Assembly (NCBI RefSeq): GCF_029873635.1
Contig: NC_080419.1
Span: forward strand, 75,256,597 to 75,320,596
Length of the DNA: 64,000 bases
DNA from: Malania oleifera
Taxonomy: Eukaryota; Streptophyta; Magnoliopsida; Santalales; Ximeniaceae
Direction of reading: 5' to 3'
The translations under genes were made by a program, and so were the position numbers. Shown here in pieces: positions 44,082 to 56,000 of this stretch. The notes under the pieces are model-generated. The model was given only the letters and a program-made list of their open reading frames with translations. It was not told where the DNA came from and did no database searches. How positions within the stretch are numbered: the first letter of the stretch is position 1; the number at the start of each line of letters is the position of its first letter.

Positions 44082-47000
44082 CTGCATATCAAATTCATGG
44101 GCAATGATAATCAAAATTAAAAGCCTAAGAACTACAAAAAGATTCTTGTGAGCTTCGCAAGCATTTACCACAGCCAGATTTTGCCTTGGTCATATAATAT
44201 TGAAGACACTTGTCAAGGCCAGCCACCAAGTCAGGAAGTAATGCTGGATGCATTGGTATTGGTAGCTGAAAGAATGCATCCAATGTTTCATCTATTATTC
44301 GCAACGTTTCGACAGCAGAGGGAGCAAATCCCTCTTTATTGACCCGTGGATTCCATACCTATAAGTGTCCAGTACATGAGAATAATTCAAGGAAAAATAT
44401 GATAATGGAATTATAGAGAGAAAATATTAGATATGTAGATTCAAGAGTGCAGCAGGAAATATAAAGAGAGGGTATATGTCACTCCTACGGCCATAATTAG
44501 GGTTAAGTATACAAGCATTTTATTTCGTATTACAGAACTTGTAGTTGAAGGTACTTCTAACTCAGAGTCAGTCAGATTGTTCTATTTCAACCTACCAAAA
44601 TTCCTAGCAGCAACTCACCAGCCAAAAGCATCCAACAACAATAATCAAGACATTAGATTGTATACAAGCAATATAGTTTAGTGCATCTCATCCCTACAAT
44701 TCTTGCAAAATCAATAAAACAAAAAAACAAAAACAAAAAAAAAAAGTACTGCTAAAGATGAATAAGATAATTATTTATATGGTCCTTTGGGCACAGAAAA
44801 TAGTTACTCTAGGTGCAAGTTAGCAGGCTTGATCTAACCAAGCATGGCTTCTTGATTCTTGATGAGTTCTTGCTTTTCTCCTTTCACTGATTCTGTGTTC
44901 TTTCATCAATTTCTAATCGAATATCAGTAATCTTAGCTTGATTTCTACATTTTCCCAATCTTAATTTCTACTGGGGATCAGGACTTGGAATCGAAGAATC
45001 CTTTGGGTTTCAATTCAGCGCTGCATTATTTCCAATACATATGCTTACTCACAATGATCAGAGGGATAAAAAAAATTAATTCTTCCGAATTCTGTTAGCA
45101 ATCTGTCATTGCTGGTGATCTATTCCTTTGAATGCTGCATGTTTGCATTCAAGCTACAGTCCAGTGAATAATTCTGTATCTATTTTGGATTGGAAGAATG
45201 TATTCAGAAATCCTGGTGCCAAAGAAACTGATTTATGCTATTTCAACCTTAACGAGGAAAGGTTCTAGTGAATTGTCCAGAAAATGTATTTCATGCAGGT
45301 GCTGCAAAGTGGGAGAATTCTGTATTTGGTCAGTTCCTTAGGGACGCTCCTCCCTTTTCCTAAGCAAAGAATATTGTTAATAAAATATGAAAAAAAAAAA
45401 AAAATCTCTGGATTTTTACACTCAATAATGGATCCTACATTTTCAAATTCAAGAATCTAGTGCTAGAGACTGGGTTCTTCAAATGGACCAGTACGTATTG
45501 GTAGTTCCTAAGGTTTCTTCAATTATCAAGACCTAGTTTAGAACAGCTAAAGCCTTCTCTGAAGCAATTACCGTTTGTGTAAAATTTCATAACATTCATT
45601 TTTAGACTAGACTGAGATGGGACTCGGTAACGTTGTTACTGCCATTGATCTTTACAACTTCCAAGAACCCGAGAAATGAGAAATCCTTTTTACATGAATC
45701 TGTTGAAATTGATGCTTACGCAGACTTGCCTACATCTTTTGAGCTCAAGGGGGTTTAGTTCATGGCCTCTTTCAACATTCCCAGGAATGTGATATCCATG
45801 TGATGCGGACCGATTGGCAACAGAGAATCAGCAAGAAAATAATAAAAATTAGGAGAAACCCAAGAATAGGTGGAAAATAGAGGGAAAATTAAAGCAAGAC
45901 TCAGTTTAGTGCATAATTCGCAATATTCACATCTGCCTCTAATGGCCATAAATAAACCCTTTTATATAGGTTTTATCTCAATCAAGGTCTTAAAATTTGA
46001 TTTTCAAATTTCGAAGCTCCAAAAGTATGGAAATTTTGATTTCGATGTCAACTTCAATTCCAATTTGAAAAAACAGCGGAAATCAGTAGTCAAGCACAGA
46101 ATTCTTTCATGTAACTTTAGAAGTTATTAGACATAATAATGCAAGTTTTAGAACTAATATATTACAAGTTAAATACATCTATGTTGCGTATGAGGTGGAA
46201 AAGTTGTAATATAATGTGTATCAAACATATTTGTAAGATAATGTGTTAAACATATTCAATTAATACAAATGAAATTCATATATCATTTAAAATTTATTTA
46301 CTATACAAATAATGATAATTTAGACATGAATGGTATAATAAAATGTGTTGCAAGTTTACATTAACTTAAATAATATTTACTATATAAGTAACGACAATTT
46401 CGACATGAATGGTTAAATAAAATGTTGTTGTAAGTTTATCTTTTCATATAATTTCAAGAGTTGTAATAATCTTTTGTTTCATTAAAAAAGAATAAAATAA
46501 ATTGAGAGAGAAATTTCACTTCACTTTTAAATCTCTCGTCTGAATTTCGAGCAAATTTCATTTTATAGTTAAAATTTTGAGATTTCAAAAAATTTCGGAT
46601 GATTCGTTGAAATTTTCAACGAAAATTATGTAAGATGGAAATTGACAGCCATTTCGATTTCGAGGGTGACAAAAACTGGAAATTTCAATGGAAATTTTGA
46701 CAATTTCGTGGAAACTTGAGACCATGATCCCAATACCAAATGAGGAAACAATCTCTGGGCAATAATATCAGATCCCATAAGAAGCAATCACTATGAAATA
46801 ATGTCAAATTCTTAAAACTAAAAGCAGAACATAATTGTAAAATCCCTCAAGCATAAAGGTCCTAGTTAATCTACGAGATTATTAACTTAACTCCCAACAA
46901 TAAAAATGCAGCGAAAATAGGAAAAATTTTGAAAAATAATGAATCACGAGATTGCCAAAAAAAATTTTAAATGCCAAAAATAATGAATTTGGGTCACAGA

Positions 47001-50000
47001 CCTTGAAGCTCATACTGCATCAATCTCCCCCAGTCAGTAAAAATTCAACCTCAAATTCAACACATTTGAAGGATGAAGAACTGACGAACCAAACAAACAT
47101 GATCTGCAGGCTTCAAAAGTAAATATGAATGCAACTGGGCAGAGGCATTGAAGATAAACTGACCAAGAAATGATAAATTGCAGATGCGCAATCTCACTTT
47201 CTTTAGCCTTGAACTTGACAGGGTTATCTTCCACAGAGATTTATTTTTTCCTCATGTTCCTTTGTGGAGTCTTTGGGCTTAGATGTCAACTTGGGCACAT
47301 CCCTTGTTCCCTCAGATCCTGCTGCAAATACAATTGGTCACAGCTCAGGTTTCAACACAGACGCACTATATACATCCAAAGACCTATCCTTCTCTTCTAC
47401 AATGGTAAAATCATTTGACAATGACCTATTATATATATCCACAGATCTCTCCTTCTCTTCTACGACAGTAAACTTGTTTCAACCATGCTTTTCATTGTTT
47501 ACTTGGTTTATAGGAGAGTGGGGCTAGTCATCTAGATAGGTTCTTGTGTTGTAGCAAATGTGGAAGAGGTCTCTCCTACTCTTTTCATAGGAGGTCCTTG
47601 AAAGGCCGGTCTCAGATTTTTTCTCATTTTAGAATCCTCTGATCACTTCGAAAATAAGTGGCTTACTCATCCCTTTTTTACTTCCTTCAGTTCATAAAGC
47701 TCTGAGGAACTATTCTTGTGGAGGATGGGATGGTTTTAGGTCCATCAAGAAGTTCAAGCATCTTAAGGTAGCATTGAAGAATTGGATTGTGGAGGTTTTT
47801 GGTGTTATTGTCCCCCAATGATTGAAGTCCTCCGACTGCAAAAATTCCGCAAAGGCTGCATTGAAAGGAATGGTACACAAATAGAAGCCCCCCACCTTTT
47901 CTTTGCTGATGACACAATTGTCTGCAAAGCAGATCCAAAAAAAAAAGAAATATCAATGTCAGGTGCATCTTTCTTAGCTTTGAAGCAGTCTCCGGACTGA
48001 AAGACAACTAGGGAAAATGTGAAAATATTCCTATGGGAAAAAGTGAGATTATTCTCACAAAATGTAGCACTGCAGAGGCTCTTGTAGTGGGCGTTTTTGG
48101 GCTGCAACTTGGGGGATTTTCCTCTAACCTACCTTAATCTCCTTCTCATTGAAAGATTTGAGAAGAGGCATGCTAGCTGCAAAAGAATTATCTTTCAATT
48201 GGAAGACCTGCGCTCATCAAGATCAACCTCTCAAACCTTCCAGTCTATTATATTTCTTCTTCTCCATCCCTTGCTCAGTTGCCAAAAGATTGAAGGGCAT
48301 TAAAAAAAGATTCCTCTATGGAAGCATGAGGGAGGATTTCAAATACCACCTTGCCAAATGGGTGGTCATTAAGCAACATATTCATGGCGGAGGCTTACTG
48401 CTAAAATCCCTCTCTATTTTCAACAAAGCCCTTCTAATGGCTTTGGAGGTTCATGAAGGAGGACCACTTTTTCAAGAAAATCACTAGATGCAGGGGCAGC
48501 ATCAAGGATCTGCAGCCATGGAAGAGATTGGAAGAAATTGAAGGGAAGACAAAGAGGGAAGAAATGAGAGGAGATATAAGGGGCGTATCATGTCCACTTC
48601 AATTCAATTTCAACATCAATTGCCTACAACATGGCTTTCACAAGCTATTTATAAGAAAGCCTCTTCACATGAAATTACAGATAACCCCTAAAAAACTACA
48701 TTACATTACAAACATATCCCTCGAATACAAAAATCCTACAAACAAGCCCCCGATATACATAATCCTAATATAAGCAAATAAACACAAATATAACTAATCA
48801 CATTGGAGTTTAGGACCCAATAAACCATTGACCTTATTCTTCGACATAGGCCTCCAAATTGGGTCGAAATGATCCATCTGAATACCCACTTCTCATCCTA
48901 CATCAATTCCCTCCTTCTGAAAAGAACTCAACTCCATTGAGTTGGGAAAAATACCAAGGAGTCCATCAACATGAATAGAATCATCTCATTTCAAAACAAT
49001 GGAACTGGCAGTACGCTTCAACTCAGTGAGTGGGAGAGCTCGAGATGGCATCAACTTATACTTTTCATCGTCAATGGAGAGCGAATAAGAATTCTCATAT
49101 CCATCATGTTTCACCTTCCTATCAAATAACCATAGTCAACCCAAAAGGATACGGCAAATTTTGAGCAGAACGAACACATTACATTGTTTCCATAATGGAA
49201 CCAATCTTAAAGGTAAGTAAGCAGTGATCATGGACCTTCAAGTTGTATTATTCACCCAAGTAATATTGTATGGTTCAGGATAAGGCTCAACTAACAATGT
49301 TTAACTTCTTCAACTCTTCTTTAGAAACTACATTTGTGCAACACCAAGATCAATAACCAATGTACAACAAAGCTGCTTTTGACAGATCACGATCACCTGA
49401 GAGTTTGAAAGATGTTGGTCCACCTCCAATCTTCTTTTTGTTCAACCATGTGGACGAGAGCATATGTCGAAGCACTAAACAAATTTTCACACTGCCATCA
49501 TGACGCAGGGGCAGCATCAAGGTTCTGCAGCCATGGGAAAATTTAGAAGAAATAGAAGAGAGAAGGGAAAGGGAAAGGAGGAGAGAGGAGATACCAAGGG
49601 GGAACTCACATTCAATTCAACAATTCAAATTCATTAACTGCCTACATCATAGCTTTCACACACTATTTATAAGAAAGCCTCTAAACGCATGAAATTACAC
49701 ACATATCCTTAAAACTACATTGCATTACAAACAAATCCCTAGAATACACAATTACTACAAACAAGCCCCCAACATAAATAATCCTAATACAAGCAAACTA
49801 CACACATACTTAAACAACTAACTAACTAAGCACATTTGGGTTTCGGACCATTCACCCTATTCTTGGGCATAGGCCTCCTAATTGGGTCAAAATGACCCAT
49901 CCAAACAGCTGCTTCTCATCCTACGTCAATTCCCCCCTACATCGATTCCCTCCTTTTGAAAAGAACTCGACTCCATCAAGTTAGGGAAAGTACCAAGTAG

Positions 50001-53000
50001 TCCATCACCATGAAAAGAAAGAGGTCATCACGTTTCATAAGAAAGGGCCCAGCAGTGCGCTTCAACTTGGTGATGGGAAGAATTCGTGATGGCATCAACT
50101 TATAATTGTTGTCAATGAAGAGGAAATAAGAATTCTCATATCCGTCATGTTTCACCTTCCTATCAAATAACTATCGTCGGCCCAAAAGGATATGACAAAT
50201 TTTGAGAGGAAGGAAATCACACTGTACTGTCTCCATAATGGAACCAATCTTGAAGGTAAGTAAGCAGCGATCATGGACCTTCAAGTTGGTATTATTCACC
50301 AAAGCAATTTTATATGGTTCAGGATGGGCTCAACTTAAAAAAATTAACTTCTTCACATCTTTTTCAGAAACAACATTTGTGCAACTACTAGGATCAATAA
50401 CCAACTTAAAAAGCTATTTTGGGCGTATCACTTGAGTTTGAAAGATGTTTGCATTACAAACACATCCCTAGAATACACAATTGCTACAAACAAACCCCCA
50501 ACATAAATAATCCTAATACAAGAAAACTACACACTCATACTTAAACAACTAACTAACTAAGCACATTTGTGTTTCGGACCCAATAAATCATTCACCCTAT
50601 TCTTTGACATAGGCCTCCTAATTGGGTCGAAATGATCCATCAAAATAGCCGCTTCTTGTCCTACATCACATCGTCATTTGAGTCACTTGGGATTTTAGTT
50701 TCAGCTTCAACTATGTAAGTGCCATCATCCTTTTTTTTTTTTTGTAACAGCCATGAGTTGGTTAGGACATTGTGCAACTTGATGCCCAAAACCTCAACAT
50801 TTAAACCATTTAGGTGATGGTTGGCTCTTAGAAGTTGTTTTGGAATGCTCGGGAGTCTGCCAAGGTGTATTAATCTAAACTCCTTTACCCAATTGCTCAA
50901 CTATCTTCTCTCGTCTGAGTGGCAACCTGTACTACATCCCTAACGATGATGGCATGTAGCAAGTTTAGAGGCAATGGTTGGTGGCTTCAACCCTTTTCTG
51001 TATGAAGCTATCATGACATCCTCTTCCATTCTATGTTGGCACAAAAGTAGCCAAATGATAGAATCACACTAGTGTATTTTGTAATTCTTACTTCAAATCA
51101 AAGAGTTGGAGATGAACAGCTGCTGATAATTGAGAGGCACAAAATGCTCCTGCATGGCTCGCTTCATCTCATCCTTCTTGTAATCTCACCAAATCTCCTT
51201 CTTCTAAAGATCTCCTATTGTTAACTCATCAAATTTGAGAAGTTCCCTTCAATTTTTCTTCAACCAAGAGCAACTTTCTAGGCTCATTCATGTCATGCCA
51301 CCGGAGATAGTACTTCAAGGAATACACCCAATCATCAAATTCATTAGGAGAACCATCACCATTAAAAAAATCTGAGACTTCTAGTTTAGTTCCCCCACAA
51401 ATGATTATTTCAACCTTCACACAGCTCAAAAGTATGAGGGACAGCAGTTATTCCACCATCTTGTTTACTAGGAAATTCCATGGACCTTTTACCTAAGGCT
51501 GCAACTTCGGTTAGCTTATTCAAAGCATTGGTAATAGTCTCCAAGGCATTTTCCATGTTTTGTATACTACCAAATAACAATTCTACCTTCACAAACAACT
51601 CAACATTGGTCACCATGATGCAACTATAAATCACCAAGAATTCTTAATCGGCAAACAAGCCTCAATTGCACATGCAAACCACAAACTTCGCTCTCAATTA
51701 TTTAAGAACAATTTTCAAGTCACCTTTAATCTTGAGTTTCGCATAGAAATATGATGAGAAAACTCACAGACGCAGAAATAGAACCTGATTTACAGATCTG
51801 GCAGCAACAATTTCTCACTTTTCATAGCAAATGATCATGCTTGCTTGCAAAATAGAAGATCCACAATCAAAATATCATGCTGCATAAGAAAATATCATGA
51901 AAGAAACACAAAATATTGCGGCTGAAGGCAATTTCTTGTAACACTAGCAGTTCCAGCCTGCAGGGGATTCCGGCAACTTTTCCCTTGCGCATCGCTGGTG
52001 CATGAGGCATGCGAGTTGCTGGAAGCAACTTTCCAGTGATGAATTTTGGAGTGAAGGGAGATCAAGAGTTAGGGAGTACAACGGTGTTGGTGGTGTGATG
52101 AGAAGTGTGGCCAGCACATGGGGCTTCACTGGTGGCCGGAAGGTGATGAAAATTTAAAGAAGAAGAAGAAGAAGAGTGAAAGGGAAAGATGGGGGGATTG
52201 AAATGGAAGAATGAGATTGTGGTGGGACTTTAATACTATGCAGAGGCAGCATCAAGGATCTGCAGCCATGGGCGAGATTAGAAGCAATTGAAAAGAAGAA
52301 AGGAAGAGAGAAGAGAGAAGAGAGAAGAGAGAAGAGAGAAGAGAGGAGATACAAGAGGGGAACTCATGTTCACTTCAATTCAAAGTCAACATCAACTGCC
52401 AACACATGGCTTTCATAAACTATTATAAGAAAGCCTCTTCACATGATATTACACATAAAACTCTAAACCTACATTACATTATAAAATATAAACAGACCCT
52501 AGAATACACAAATATTACAAACAAGCCCCCAACATACATAATCCTAAGACAAGAAAATAAACACACATAATTAAACAACTAACTAATCACATTTGGGCTT
52601 AGGACCCAATAAACCATTGACCCTATTCTTTGAAATAGGCCTCCAAACTAGGTTGAAACGATCCATCCAAATACCCACTTCTTGTCCTACATCATCATCG
52701 CTTCAAAATACGGTTTCATCATAATGTTTGTTGGCCCCCAAAAGAAGTCAGAGGATCCTTTTTTTTATGTAATAAAAAAAAAATCATTTCATTAAGAAAC
52801 AAACAATAATACAAGCTTTGGAGTATCATATGTTGTTGGAGTTTGGAGATTTACCATGCTAGGCAGGAATATTTTTTCAAACTTATTAAATTTGATGCTT
52901 GAAATGGGGATTATGTTATCTTTTCGCACGACATCCAGTGCAGCACTTCTCCCCTTAGCACAAGGTTTCCTTCTATATTCAGCTTGGCTTGTGATGAAGA

Positions 53001-56000
53001 AGCTCCAATTAGTAATCCCCTCCAATTTTCAGCCAATGGGATTTCCTGTAACATTCCCTCTGTGAGGCATGCCCATGATAGGGAGTTTGATCACCTTGTG
53101 AATTTCTTTGGCAGCTTGTACGGAGCTCCATTTTGGAACATCCCAAATGAACGTAAGTGAACCATAGACAAAGACAGCTACTTACAGTCAGCTTTTATTA
53201 CAGGAAATTCACTTCTCCAGTTCTGCAGCAGCCAATAGAAGCTTACAGTGGAAGTCTATTAAGAAAACGGCAGGCCCCACAAGGGCAGCTTTTTCTTCGT
53301 GTGGTTGGCAAGTTCTAAGAAGATTCTAGAAATAGATAACCTACAGAAAAAGGGGATTGCCTCTTGCCAACAGATGTTTTTCGAACATAGAAAATGCCAA
53401 GACAACTGAGCATATCCTCTTGCATTGCTTGTGGACCAGAAATCTTGTGGCAAATGAGCTTTTTAAAGATGCTAGGAGTTAGAAAATACCTTAAGTATTT
53501 AAGACTTCGAGAAGGCTTATGATAGGGTGAGGTGGAATCACCCCCCACCCCACCCCACCCTTTCCCACCCCAATTGAGGTTTAGATAGCAAGGGACCAAA
53601 GGGGTTTGGTTCAAGAAGGAGAGGTTGGTTTAAGCGTTGCCTTTCTGCTTCCTTCTTTTGTAGATGATTAATGGAAAACCTAAGACAGACTTGTCAAATT
53701 TTAAGGGTTGATAGAAGCTTTGTTATCTCCTTTTCTTCTTATCAAGGTTGTGCATCTCTTGAGTAGGATGATTAAGAGGCTTGTTGATAGAGGTTTTCTT
53801 CAGCGTATTGCAGTGGGGAGGGAGCACTGGTTGTTTGGCCTCGCAGTTTGCTGATCATACCATTTTTCATGTCTGGTTGATATGTCCTCTAATTTTATTT
53901 TTTTTTAATATGCTGGTGTTTGAGGCCCTTTGGGCGCTCAACCAATCCACCAAGATAATAAGGGTTGTCCCTCTATCATTTTCCACTTATTATCAACATT
54001 TAATCTCAATTGGAGAGTTACAGCCCCCAAGACTTAAACCGTGGTGTCCAACTTGGAAAACTTTGAGTTAACCAACTGACCTAGTATTGAGCTAAAGTTT
54101 AATCTGGGTAAGTTTGATCTACTGCTATTAATTTGAGTCTAGAGGTGACTGCCAGCTTTGCTTCTTTTACAGATTGTGGGATTATTCAGTGGCCTTTGAC
54201 TTGTGCAAGAGTTGCTCAAGGTAGTAATCCTCACAGTGAGGTTTTACGGTCTGCTAAGGTTTCTGAATGCCTTGGTGGGTGGACAGGGACTCTTTTTCTT
54301 TGGGAAAACATAAAAACCTGAATTCAGACTTGTCTTTTTTCAATTCCCATTACTTTTCATCTTTGTTTAAGTTCCTATGTGGTTGTTGCCAAGTCAGGGA
54401 GGATTATGAAGGACTTTCTTTGCTCAGGTTTGCATGAGAGGAGGGATCATCTTGTGATTTGGGAGGTCATTCATAGACCTAAGAATGAGGAGGGCTTGGG
54501 TGTTGGTAATTTGGTGTCTAAAAGCACTACCTTGGTGGGTGGGTAAGCCCCTGTTTGAGAGCACTTAAAAAAAAAAAAAAAAAAAAAGCTTATAGACTAT
54601 AGCACTTCTCATTTAAAATAAAAGCCCGTACAAAAAAGTGGTGTTTGGCTTACACAAAAATAAGTACTAATTGCAAAAAATACAGTTTTAAACCACTTCT
54701 TAAATAACTTGGAGAAGCAATCAAGAATGGCAATTAGGCAATTATAAGTGGTTACTGTAGAGAAGTGGTACAATTATGTACATAACATGATGACTTGCTG
54801 TGGCAATTGTAACTTTCAGAAACTCTCCTGCCCTCTCTCCCTCTGTCTTGAGTGGCCATGTGCAGGGTCATCCTCACACCCTTCCTCCTTTCCCGTCCAC
54901 CCAAGCCCTCTCCTTCATAGTTACTGCATTACAGGATTTGGTGGTGTGCCATAGTGGTGCCCTCCTATGAAGTGACCATGCTGTTGTTGCTGCCACAACC
55001 ACCTCCTCTACAGTCGGATGACCTTGCAATTTTGGAATTGGAAAGAAGAAGCAAGAACCAAAATTGCAATTTTGGATCTGCAATTTTAATTAACATTAAA
55101 TTAAATTAAAATTGTTAATTTATTTTAATTAATAATTAACATAAATTAATAATCATATTTTATAAATATAAATTAGTAATACTGTTGCTATTTAGAAAAA
55201 TAACAATCATATATTACCTTATTTAATAGAAAATATTATAATTGTTAATTGAAAATGTAACTAATATAGATATTAATTAAATTGAAAGTTATGTAATACT
55301 GTTGTTATTTTAGAAAAATAATAATCATATATTATCTTATGTAATAGAAAATATTATAATTGTTAATTGAAATTGTCATTAACATAGATATCAATTAAAT
55401 TGTAAATTATAAAATACTAATAATGTTAATTAAAAATATTTATTAGAAAATAATCATATATTTCATGTATTATAATATAATATATTAATTATACGATGAA
55501 ATATTATAATATTATTCATATGATAATAATATAGATTTATATGTCACTTGTGAGTATCCAAACATCGCTAAATTAATCAGCACTTATTTTTAAACACAAC
55601 CAACACCACTTGAGACTTTTAGCACTTTTTCAGTCCAGCACTTCTTTAAGTAGTTTCAATTGATCCCTTAACTGGTTATAGCATTGTCCTTTGACAACTA
55701 ATTCCCTTTCACATAAACTTGTCGATAGTAAATTTGGCTCGCAAGCGAACAGGTGGGATGCTAATATTGGAGCTAGAGTTTCCAACAAAAGCTTATGTCA
55801 CAGGTAACTCCCCTTTCCTTTACATGCACTAAATATAAAGTGGGGAATGAATGATGATTTCAGTTTTGGGATGGCAATTGGCATTGGGATTTGTATCTTT
55901 TTCATAATTGATAACAATCTTGTTTCCTGGATTTTCATCTTTTAAGGAAACAAAATGATAAGGAGGCTAGGGAGCTTACTTTGCCTCTAAGTTTGTTGGA

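Larger units (their letters stand above)
48489..52694 (-). mobile_element. Four-LTR array of a small gag/protease-only Ty3-Gypsy family (TR-GAG-like), inserted in L1-A
   Basis: Read on the - strand the order is LTR1 (52694-52239), gag (52238-50669), truncated LTR2 (50668-50450), protease piece (50449-49929), LTR3 (49928-49501), protease piece (49500-48906), LTR4 (48905-48489). LTRs are about 417-456 bp, begin TGATGTAGGA, and end ...GATGCTGCCCCTGCA. No RT, RNase H or integrase sequence is present, so the family is non-autonomous. L1 coding resumes on the far side, showing insertion into the LINE. Confidence 0.8.
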
